Shown here one piece after another: positions 1 through 4,993 of a DNA stretch of 5,071 nt. Made by a program: the position numbers and the translations under genes. The stretch comes from Candidatus Omnitrophota bacterium. Its GTDB lineage: Bacteria > Omnitrophota > Gorgyraeia > 2-02-FULL-51-18. The number at the start of each line of letters is the position of its first letter. Position 1 is the stretch's first letter. The stretch lies in the NCBI GenBank assembly GCA_023247935.1, contig JAHFFM010000146.1:1-5071 (forward strand), in the 5' to 3' direction. The notes beneath the pieces are model-generated. The model saw only the letters and a list, made by a program, of their open reading frames with translations. It made no database searches and was not told the DNA's origin.

Positions 1-136
1 ATTTATCGTTCAGGTAAGCTCTATCCCCAAGCCGCATCACTTCTTCAAACGATTTGAATTCACGGGCTTGCGCGGGCCATGCCCAAATAAGCGCGAAAAG
101 AAAAATAGCAAGCTGCCGGAAAAATTTAGAAACCAT
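1..136 (-). CDS. Secreted protein with Sec signal peptide, N-terminal part only
   Basis: Only the first 45 codons are in the window; the gene continues past the left edge. The ATG at 136 opens a frame with a textbook Sec signal peptide: basic n-region (K4, R7), hydrophobic core about residues 9-20 (LAIFLFALIWAW), and an A-x-A signal peptidase I site (A22-Q23-A24). The mature protein would begin REFKSFEE. The stretch LGDRAYLND at residues 36-44 resembles the first helix of a TPR-type repeat, but one partial helix cannot establish that. The start overlaps the last 11 bp of the upstream CPBP gene, which suggests translational coupling. A weak AAGG lies about 10 nt upstream, inside that gene. The product is probably exported to the periplasm or outer surface. 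The signal peptide makes the gene itself convincing; its function is unknown. Confidence 0.8.
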   Translation of the reverse strand, partial: MVSKFFRQLAIFLFALIWAWPAQAREFKSFEEVMRLGDRAYLNDK

Positions 137-1004
137 AAAAACAAAACCTTATAAACCCGGCAGCCACCAAAAGCGAATTATAAAACGCGTGCAAACCGAT
201 CACATAAAGCGTGGAGCCGGTAACCGCGCGCTGCCAGGACAAAAAAAGACCCACCGCGAAAATCACCCATAAATGCTCATAGGCGCCGTTCATTTGAGGC
301 GCATGCGCCGCGGTAAAAAGGGCGGTGGTTGCCAATAAAGAAACCGCGCGGCCCCATTTTTTTCCAAGCCCCGGGTAAATCACTCCTCGAAACAAAACCT
401 CTTCCGTAATCGGCGCGACAACCGCCAGAGAGAAAATCGTCAGGACATTTCCCAGCGTGGCGGACTCCGCGAAAAAAAGCGGCGTCGGCAAATCCGGAGC
501 CAGCGGGTCCATCCCCTCCCACCAGGAAATACCCGCGCAAAGAACCAAAAATAAAATCAAATGATTCCTGGAAAAATGCCATAACTTCGGTTTTAAGGCC
601 AAAGAATCAAGAACAGGCTTTCTTCTCAAAATCAGATAAAACACAACCAAAAGAACCAGCCCCAGCTTTAACGCGAATGTTTCAACAAAAATGTAAACGT
701 AGGTTTGAAGAAGAGGTTCGCGGGTAAAAAAAGAATATTGGGTGCGAAGCCATTGCACCCAAACATAGCCCAATTCCTGCCAATGAATCCACGCTAAAAC
801 GCCAAAAAAAGCCGCGCAAAGAAACAGGGGCTCCATCCAGCCAAAAGCTTCGCTTGATTTTCCCAAAGGCGCAAAGCCAAGTTTTGCCCCAAAAGAAAAA
901 CGCTTAAAAAATTTCGAATTCGAGCTAGTGACAGGACGCCGACAATGACGGCACCGAACCGCGCTTTCAGAAATGCTGGCATGGCAGTTTGGACATTGCC
1001 TCAT
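126..1004 (-). CDS. CPBP-family intramembrane metalloprotease with N-terminal zinc ribbon
   Basis: This 292-residue membrane protein has a cytosolic zinc ribbon fused to a CPBP (CAAX protease and bacteriocin-processing, Rce1-like) domain. The ribbon has two CxxC knuckles, C4-P-N-C7 and C18-R-H-C21. A short basic linker follows, then about seven hydrophobic segments (roughly 59-75, 104-127, 148-162, 186-200, 220-235, 245-257 and 264-285). The family's catalytic motifs are intact: EExxxR at E201-E202-V-L-F-R206, FxxxH at F230-H234, and HxxxN at H272-N276. In the family, the Glu and His residues form the metal-dependent active site inside the bilayer. Known members cleave prenylated proteins, peptides or anti-sigma factors, but many bacterial ones have no known substrate, and none can be assigned here. 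The ATG at 1004 has only a weak upstream AGG (1015-1017). The 160-bp palindromic element ends 13 bp before the start, so the gene's original promoter context may have been disturbed. The family call is firm; the role is not. Confidence 0.93.
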   Translation of the reverse strand: MRQCPNCHASISESAVRCRHCRRPVTSSNSKFFKRFSFGAKLGFAPLGKSSEAFGWMEPLFLCAAFFGVLAWIHWQELGYVWVQWLRTQYSFFTREPLLQTYVYIFVETFALKLGLVLLVVFYLILRRKPVLDSLALKPKLWHFSRNHLILFLVLCAGISWWEGMDPLAPDLPTPLFFAESATLGNVLTIFSLAVVAPITEEVLFRGVIYPGLGKKWGRAVSLLATTALFTAAHAPQMNGAYEHLWVIFAVGLFLSWQRAVTGSTLYVIGLHAFYNSLLVAAGFIRFCFYGF

Positions 1005-1017
1005 TGACTATCGACCT

Positions 1018-1177
1018 GCGTAAAAATAATGGGACAAATGGGTGGCGCGCAGAACGGGGCGCCCCAAAAAAAGTAACCGAACGAAATGGACGGCCGTGTC
1101 GGCCGCCATGCAGTTACGGTGAGGCTTTTTGGGGCTGTTCGGAGCGACGGGTCCCATTTGTCCCATTATTTTTACGC
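1018..1177. repeat. 160-bp palindromic, MITE-like element with 25-bp perfect terminal inverted repeats
   Basis: Positions 1018-1042 and 1153-1177 are perfect 25-bp inverted copies (GCGTAAAAATAATGGG... against its complement). Most of the interior is also palindromic about the same centre (near 1097.5). GCCCCAAAAA (1061-1070) pairs with TTTTTGGGGC (1126-1135), ACCG (1076-1079) with CGGT (1117-1120), and GAAC (1052-1055) with GTTC (1137-1140). The core ATGG-A-CGGCCG / TGT / CGGCCG-CCAT (1086-1109) forms a hairpin with a single bulged A. Each arm carries AATGGG twice (1028-1033 and 1037-1042). No convincing ORF or clear target-site duplication is visible. The element takes up 160 of the 190 bp between two co-oriented genes; without it they would be about 30 bp apart. 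That fits a non-autonomous mobile repeat, mobilised in trans, that landed in an operon. A large RNA hairpin with a processing or attenuation role is an alternative. The palindrome is certain; mobility is inferred. Confidence 0.85.
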
Positions 1178-1194
1178 TCCTCAGCATATGACGC

Positions 1195-1986
1195 CTAAGG
1201 TGTGAACTTAAACTCAATGTCCTTTGTTTCTTGAGCGCCAAGAGTGACGGACTGCGATTGTATTCCGAATTTTTCATGCCAGGCTTCAATCACGTATTCT
1301 CCGGGAGGTAAATTTTTGAGCTCAAAAGAACCATCCGCCGCGGAAACTTGAAAATAAGGGTGCGTCAAAACTCCCACATAGCCCAACATCCAAGGATGAA
1401 CGTCGCATTTCATAGACACCATGATTTCAGGCGCGGTGAATTTTTTGGTTTGCTTCATCCCCGCCAGCGGCAAACCCAGATTAAAGGATTTCGATTCTTT
1501 TGGGTACGCGTGTATATTGTGCAAAGTGGAATCGCCGTTTAGAAAAGTGACCTCCTGCCCAACCATCACTCCCGAGACATGCGGCACATAAACGCATTTT
1601 TTGTTTTCGATGACATGCGGTTCAGCGGGCGCGGTGAACGTATAATCCTCCAAACCCTTTTTGACGTACACAAAAACATTTTGCAGAATATTGTCCTTTA
1701 CCACAACTTCCTCGGAAGCGATCACGCCGCCTTCATGAAGCGTTGCGCATTCCGGATTTCCTTTTACGGGTATTTGCCTGGGCTGAGGCACCTGGCCTTC
1801 AAAAATAATTTTGCCGCGAATCGTACCGACGGTGGCGGGATTCACGGTTTTTGTTCCGCCGGAAGAAGTCGTTGTGGAAACTTCTGCCGACTGACCGGAA
1901 GCTGGTGCCATTTCCGGAGAGGACTTGCCGCAGCCGCTGACAGAAACCGCGAGAACCATTAAAAAATAAACCCAGATTTTTTTCAT
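1195..1986 (-). CDS. Cupredoxin-like lipoprotein with carboxypeptidase-regulatory-like domain
   Basis: The product is a 263-residue exported lipoprotein. Residues 1-19 form a type II signal peptide (K2, K3, a hydrophobic core, lipobox V16-S-G-C19). A Ser/Thr-rich linker leads to a beta-rich domain from about residue 54 (GTIRGKIIFEG). A cupredoxin-like segment follows, with a candidate His ligand in LHNIH (H156) and C194-D-V-H197-P-W-M200. This C-x2-H-P-x-M loop matches the type 1 copper loop of amicyanin. The C-terminus (about 211-263, DGSFELKNLPPGEYVIEAWH) resembles a carboxypeptidase-regulatory-like/transthyretin-type fold. Two more cysteines, C80 and C131, could form a disulfide. Copper binding or periplasmic electron transfer is therefore plausible but inferred. 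The ATG at 1986 is preferred over an upstream in-frame TTG at 2004: a good AGAGG (1992-1996) sits 5 nt before it and the signal peptide begins there. The gene starts 10 bp after the J-protein stop, so the two are probably co-transcribed. Confidence 0.88.
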   Translation of the reverse strand: MKKIWVYFLMVLAVSVSGCGKSSPEMAPASGQSAEVSTTTSSGGTKTVNPATVGTIRGKIIFEGQVPQPRQIPVKGNPECATLHEGGVIASEEVVVKDNILQNVFVYVKKGLEDYTFTAPAEPHVIENKKCVYVPHVSGVMVGQEVTFLNGDSTLHNIHAYPKESKSFNLGLPLAGMKQTKKFTAPEIMVSMKCDVHPWMLGYVGVLTHPYFQVSAADGSFELKNLPPGEYVIEAWHEKFGIQSQSVTLGAQETKDIEFKFTP

Positions 1987-1991
1987 AAAAA

Positions 1992-1996
1992 CCTCT
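1992..1996 (-). promoter_or_regulatory. Ribosome binding site deciding the lipoprotein start
   Basis: AGAGG lies 5 nt before the ATG at 1986, beside the TGA stop of the upstream J-protein gene. It falls inside the extra codons that the TTG at 2004 would add, which argues that the ATG is the true start. Confidence 0.75.
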
Positions 1997-2644
1997 TCAG
2001 TCAACCTTGATCGTCAAAATCAAATCCCCGGGATGCTCGCAAACCTGACAGGTGTTGCCCTGCTTAGACAACCTTAATTTTTTACCCGTCGTAATTCCGG
2101 CAGGCACATTCACGGTAATGGTTTTTCCTTCCTTCGTAGTAAAACGGACTTCTCCGCCTTTTTGAGCTTTTGTTTTAGGAATCCTCAGAGTTACGCTTGA
2201 GTCGGATGAAATTTTCGGAAGCTGCCCTTGCTGCGCCTCCTCCCCATATTCATCCCCGAGCCCGCCAAACAACCCTTCAAAAATCGAGCCGGTAGAACCA
2301 CCCATCCGGAATCTTGCGCCGCCGCTGCCGCGTCCCTGCCCCGAACGAAAGCTGCGTAAAATCTCTTCAAAATCAAATCCTTGGGCGCCCTGAAAACCCT
2401 GGCCGCCATGAAACGATTGAGAAAAACCCGCTTTTTTATAAGAGTCATACTCGCGGCGCTTTTTTTCATCGCTTAAAACATAATAAGCTTCGGAGATTTC
2501 TTTGAATTTTTCTTCCGCCGCCTTATTGTTGGGATTGGCGTCCGGGTGGTATTTTTTGGCAAGAAGCCGGTATGACTTCTTGAGTTCATCCGCAGATGCG
2601 CCGTCCGGGACACCGAGAATTTTGTAATAATCTTTTTGGGACAT
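1997..2644 (-). CDS. DnaJ/CbpA-type J-domain co-chaperone, short form with one C-terminal domain
   Basis: This 215-residue J-protein would stimulate the ATPase of an Hsp70 (DnaK) and deliver clients to it in the cytoplasm. Residues 1-70 are a complete J domain: KDYYKILGV start, HPD triad at H33-P34-D35, and KKRREYD at 61-67. A Gly/Phe-rich linker follows (about 73-130). One C-terminal beta-domain (about 148-215) ends with the expected GKKLRLSKQG and GDLILTIKV motifs. The DnaJ zinc-finger region (CxxCxGxG repeats) is absent, as in CbpA. CbpA and DnaJ are around 300-380 residues with two C-terminal domains and a dimerisation helix, so this protein is short. It ends cleanly rather than looking frameshifted. 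An unusual C199-Q-V-C202 lies near the C-terminus. The start at 2644 is fixed by the J-domain beginning, yet no Shine-Dalgarno is visible in the 12 nt before it, where a strong repeat hairpin sits. The lipoprotein gene follows after 10 bp. Confidence 0.93.
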   Translation of the reverse strand: MSQKDYYKILGVPDGASADELKKSYRLLAKKYHPDANPNNKAAEEKFKEISEAYYVLSDEKKRREYDSYKKAGFSQSFHGGQGFQGAQGFDFEEILRSFRSGQGRGSGGARFRMGGSTGSIFEGLFGGLGDEYGEEAQQGQLPKISSDSSVTLRIPKTKAQKGGEVRFTTKEGKTITVNVPAGITTGKKLRLSKQGNTCQVCEHPGDLILTIKVD

Positions 2645-2654
2645 AGCTTACTAA

Positions 2655-2749
2655 GTGGGTGAGGGTGAGTTGTGAGTGATGGGTCGAGGGTGGGGATGGG
2701 CAATCTCACTCACCCTCACCCCCGCCTCACTACCCACAACCCATCCCCA
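2655..2749. repeat. Interleaved G-rich/C-rich inverted repeats between the aldolase and J-protein genes
   Basis: On the plus strand the left half (2655-2700) is G-rich and the right half (2708-2749) is C-rich. Two perfect inverted pairs interlock: GGGTGAGGGTGAGT (2657-2670) with its complement at 2708-2721 (14 bp), and TGGGGATGGG (2691-2700) with its complement at 2740-2749 (10 bp). Shorter pairs also exist: GATGGGT 2678-2684 with 2739-2745, and GTGGGT 2655-2660 with 2732-2737. In minus-strand RNA the order is 1-2-1'-2', so the two stems can form a pseudoknot or compete. The array begins just after the aldolase stop and ends about 10 nt before the J-protein start. It lacks a U-run, so it is not a standard Rho-independent terminator, although it could slow transcription or affect RNA stability or translation of the next gene. 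It could equally be a low-complexity repeat family of this genome. Confidence 0.75.
2681..2700 (+). other. Canonical G-quadruplex motif
   Basis: The plus strand reads GGG-TCGA-GGG-T-GGGG-AT-GGG: four G-runs with loops of 1-4 nt, meeting the usual G3+N1-7 definition. Two more GGG runs lie just upstream (2657-2659 and 2663-2665). The plus strand is the template for transcription of the neighbouring genes. The minus strand also has five G-runs (2713-2748), but one loop is about 9 nt, so that side is less canonical. The motif is seen directly; whether it folds is not known. Confidence 0.6.
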
Positions 2750-2752
2750 TTC

Positions 2753-3796
2753 TCATTTCAATACTTTCGAACGGACCTGAACCTTGTCACGGCCGCCATA
2801 ACGGGAATACCATGACTTAGCGCCTTTATCGAGTACCGCGTTCAAAGCTTTGATATTTTTTACGCCACGGTCAAGAAGCCATGTCTCAAGAGCCTTCCCG
2901 CCTTCTTTCGCGTAAACCGAGATACCGTCTTTCCAAGTAGCGCGGCCGCAAAGCACGCCGGCAAAATCCACGCCTGCGGAAATAGCCAATTCGAGGCTTT
3001 CGCGGAAAATATCATCATCCACTCCCGCGGAGAGATAAATGAAAGGCTTCTTGGTGCATTTATCCTGACGGCGGAAAATTTCTTTGGCCTGCTCCCAATC
3101 ATAGGCAATTTCCGAACCATTAAACGCCTTGGAACCTTTTAGGAATTTAACGTTGATCGGAATTTCCACCTTGAGCACGTCAACTTTGTACTTATCCTTG
3201 GAAAATTCTTCCATGGATTTGATCACGATTTCCGGCTTTAATTTAGCGAATTCCAAACCTTTTTCGTCGCCGCCTTTGGGATCATAACCAACGAATTCGA
3301 GAAAAAAAGCGATATCCGCCTCTTCGCATTCCTTGCCGATACGCTCCATGATCTGATGCTTTCTTTCATTCACTTTCGCTTCTTCAAAAGGAGAGTAATA
3401 CAAAAGAACTTTGACGCAATCGCCGCCGTCTTCTTTGATTTTTTTAGCGCTATAACCCTCGATAAAATCCGGAATACGGCCGGGACCGGAAGCGTCATAA
3501 CCGGTTTTCTCATAGGCCAAAAGAAGTCCCGTATTTTTGGAACGTGCTTTGGCGGCCGGAAGACCAAATTCCGGGTCCAAAAGAATGGCGCTGGCATAAG
3601 GCGTTAACACCTTGGTAACAATAGTCTTAAACTCTTCCATCATGGCGCGGGTGATTTCTTTATCGGAAACACCTTTAGCTTTCGCGATGGATTTTTGGAG
3701 GGAACCCCGCTGGTCCATAGCCGCTGCGGTAATCACCCCTTTATCGTTGGAAACATTCTCAAAACTTTTAAGTTTGCCTTCTGAAATCGTAACCAC
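2753..3796 (-). CDS. lacD: LacD-family class I aldolase (tagatose 1,6-bisphosphate aldolase-like)
   Basis: This 347-residue cytoplasmic TIM-barrel aldolase belongs to the DeoC/LacD family, whose members cleave ketohexose bisphosphates to dihydroxyacetone phosphate and glyceraldehyde 3-phosphate through a lysine Schiff base. Family hallmarks are present: AMDQRGSL (D28, Q29, R30), LLDPEFGLPA (72-81), K129 in DCVKVLLYY, E168 in FFLEFVG, the probable Schiff-base lysine K209 in VDVLKVEIP, and likely phosphate-contacting S256 (YLSAGV) and R285 (LCGRATW). These match, from memory, K125, E163 and K205 of streptococcal LacD. Length is slightly above the usual 325 or so. No lacA/B/C or sugar PTS genes are nearby. 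LacD enzymes have poor stereospecificity, so this one may serve as a fructose-bisphosphate aldolase or act on a related sugar such as sulfofructose phosphate. The GTG start is supported by AAGGAG 6 nt upstream. A sigma70-type promoter and a palindrome precede the gene. Confidence 0.92.
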   Translation of the reverse strand: MVTISEGKLKSFENVSNDKGVITAAAMDQRGSLQKSIAKAKGVSDKEITRAMMEEFKTIVTKVLTPYASAILLDPEFGLPAAKARSKNTGLLLAYEKTGYDASGPGRIPDFIEGYSAKKIKEDGGDCVKVLLYYSPFEEAKVNERKHQIMERIGKECEEADIAFFLEFVGYDPKGGDEKGLEFAKLKPEIVIKSMEEFSKDKYKVDVLKVEIPINVKFLKGSKAFNGSEIAYDWEQAKEIFRRQDKCTKKPFIYLSAGVDDDIFRESLELAISAGVDFAGVLCGRATWKDGISVYAKEGGKALETWLLDRGVKNIKALNAVLDKGAKSWYSRYGGRDKVQVRSKVLK

Positions 3797-3802
3797 TTCT
3801 CT

Positions 3803-3808
3803 CTCCTT
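3803..3808 (-). promoter_or_regulatory. Strong Shine-Dalgarno supporting the GTG start of the aldolase
   Basis: AAGGAG lies 6 nt before the GTG at 3796. It is the strongest ribosome binding site in the window and shows that the non-ATG start is real. Confidence 0.85.
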
Positions 3809-3818
3809 ATTAGCTTTT

Positions 3819-3842
3819 ACCCAAATATTGCAATATTTGGGT
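3819..3842. promoter_or_regulatory. Perfect 24-bp palindrome in the aldolase leader, candidate operator
   Basis: The half-site ACCCAAATATTG is followed directly by its exact reverse complement with no spacer, giving a 12+12 palindrome. It lies between the predicted promoter and the Shine-Dalgarno, about 20-45 nt downstream of the expected transcription start. A zero-loop symmetrical AT-rich site suits a homodimeric DNA-binding regulator, which would block or modulate aldolase transcription. As RNA it could also form a hairpin, but no U-run follows on either strand, so a simple terminator is unlikely. I do not recognise the regulator. Confidence 0.65.
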
Positions 3843-3870
3843 TAGAATCCCGAAATTGACGAATCCGAAT

Positions 3871-3898
3871 ATTGTATCATCTATCCGGGGACCGTCAA
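3871..3898 (-). promoter_or_regulatory. Sigma70-type promoter for the aldolase gene
   Basis: Reading the minus strand, TTGACG (-35, 3893-3898) and TACAAT (-10, 3871-3876) each match consensus at five of six positions and are 16 bp apart. The -35 box overlaps the ychF stop codon. Transcription would start near 3864, giving a leader of about 70 nt that holds the 24-bp palindrome and the Shine-Dalgarno. Confidence 0.7.
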
Positions 3899-4992
3899 AC
3901 GCTAAAGCGAAAGTGCATGATATCGCCGTCCTGGACCAGATATTCTTTCCCTTCCAGCCTAAAACGACCCTTTTCCTTCGCCCCCTGCTCCCCGCGATAC
4001 TCGATGAAATCATCATACCCAATCACTTCCGCGCGGATATACCCTTTTTCGAAATCTGAATGGATTTTACCCGCCGCCTGAGGCCCGGTAGAGTCCTTTT
4101 CCACGGTCCAAGCCTTGTTTTCCGTCTCACCCACCGTAAAAAAAGTGATTAAATTCAGGACCTTGTAGCCTTCGCGGGCCATCTGATCAAGCCCGGACTC
4201 TTCCATACTCATCGCTTTCAAAAACTCCATGCGCTCGGCCGGCTCAAGTTTTGAAATCTCTTCTTCGATTTTTCCGGAAATCTTGATCATGGAATACCCT
4301 TCGTCCTTGGCGCGCTTTCTCACCGCCGCCGTATGGGGCGAATCCGGCTTTCCCAGCTCATCCTCCGAAACATTTGCCACATAAAGAATGGGTTTATCCG
4401 TCAAAAAACGAATTTCCTTAACCAGCGTCTTTTCTTCGCCGCCACGCGGAACTTGATGCGCGGTTTTGCCTTCATTGAAATTTTTTTCAAAACGATCCAA
4501 AAGAGCCGTCACACTCAGCGCTTTCTTATCTCCCGCTCTCGCTGATTTTTCCACGCGCGCCTTGTGCTTGGAGAGAATTTCCAGGTCTTTTAAGATCAAT
4601 TCCGTTTTAATGATTTCCATGTCTCGAACAGGGTCCACGCTCCCGTTGACATGAATAATGTCTTTGTCTTCGAAACAACGCACCACCTGAATAATCGCTT
4701 CCACTTCCGCGATATGACTCAAAAACTGATTCCCCAGGCCCTCTCCTTTGCTGGCCCCAGCCACAATACCGGCAATATCCACAATCTCAACCGTGGTCGG
4801 AATTACTTTTTTGGTTGGAACAATTTCGGTCAACGCATCCAAGCGCTTATCCGGCACCGCAATCACACCCACGTTCGGGTCAATGGTCGCGAAAGGATAA
4901 TTCGCGGCCAAAGCTGACCCGCGCGTCAACGCGTTAAAAATAGTGGACTTACCCACATTGGGCAGCCCGACAATCCCGCAATTAAAACCCAT
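3895..4992 (-). CDS. ychF: Redox-regulated ATPase YchF (OLA1 family)
   Basis: This complete 365-residue Obg-family P-loop NTPase is close to the usual length of about 363. Bacterial YchF and eukaryotic OLA1 bind ribosomes, prefer ATP to GTP, and influence stress responses and translation initiation. Visible motifs are the P-loop GLPNVGKS (9-16), the G3 DxxG at D72-I-A-G75 followed by a Gly-rich switch (GASKGEGLGNQFL, 79-91), and N207-V-S-E210 in place of the NKxD guanine-specificity motif, which explains the ATP preference. H114, in the position described as catalytically important in the E. coli protein, is present. A coiled-coil region spans about 125-175, and a TGS domain closes the protein (about 281-364). 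The ATG at 4992 has AGAGG 8 nt upstream, inside the end of the preceding gene, whose stop is one base away. The two are therefore likely translated from one mRNA. Nothing is missing. Confidence 0.98.
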   Translation of the reverse strand: MGFNCGIVGLPNVGKSTIFNALTRGSALAANYPFATIDPNVGVIAVPDKRLDALTEIVPTKKVIPTTVEIVDIAGIVAGASKGEGLGNQFLSHIAEVEAIIQVVRCFEDKDIIHVNGSVDPVRDMEIIKTELILKDLEILSKHKARVEKSARAGDKKALSVTALLDRFEKNFNEGKTAHQVPRGGEEKTLVKEIRFLTDKPILYVANVSEDELGKPDSPHTAAVRKRAKDEGYSMIKISGKIEEEISKLEPAERMEFLKAMSMEESGLDQMAREGYKVLNLITFFTVGETENKAWTVEKDSTGPQAAGKIHSDFEKGYIRAEVIGYDDFIEYRGEQGAKEKGRFRLEGKEYLVQDGDIMHFRFSV

Positions 4993-4993
4993 T

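Noticed and set aside
1018..1177. The palindromic element as an ordinary Rho-independent terminator
   Set aside because: The stem is far longer than usual and no U-run follows the outer stem on the minus strand. The T-run at 1126-1130 is inside a stem.
1011..1184. Target-site duplication (CCT) flanking the palindromic element
   Set aside because: CCT occurs next to both ends but not at matching offsets, so it could be chance.
989..1289. Open frames on both strands across the palindromic element (989-1198 plus, 1008-1289 minus)
   Set aside because: Both run through the inverted repeats, show no recognisable domain, and overlap real gene ends; they are by-products of the palindrome.
1987..2004. 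TTG at 2004 as the lipoprotein start
   Set aside because: It would add six residues before the KK signal-peptide start and would place the AGAGG inside the coding region; the ATG at 1986 has proper spacing.
2473..2709. Minus-strand open frame across the repeat spacer and J-domain start
   Set aside because: It is a shifted reading of the J-domain gene joined to low-complexity TH/P repeats, with no independent support.
2655..2749. CRISPR-like or regular tandem array
   Set aside because: The units are short, irregular and inverted, with no constant repeat-spacer pattern.
3356..3607. Plus-strand open frames opposite the aldolase and ychF genes
   Set aside because: They lie antisense to strongly conserved genes and show no domain or ribosome binding site of their own.
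3819..3842. The aldolase-leader palindrome as a terminator after ychF
   Set aside because: It lies downstream of a promoter, has no loop spacer, and is followed by AAAAGC in minus-strand RNA rather than by U residues.
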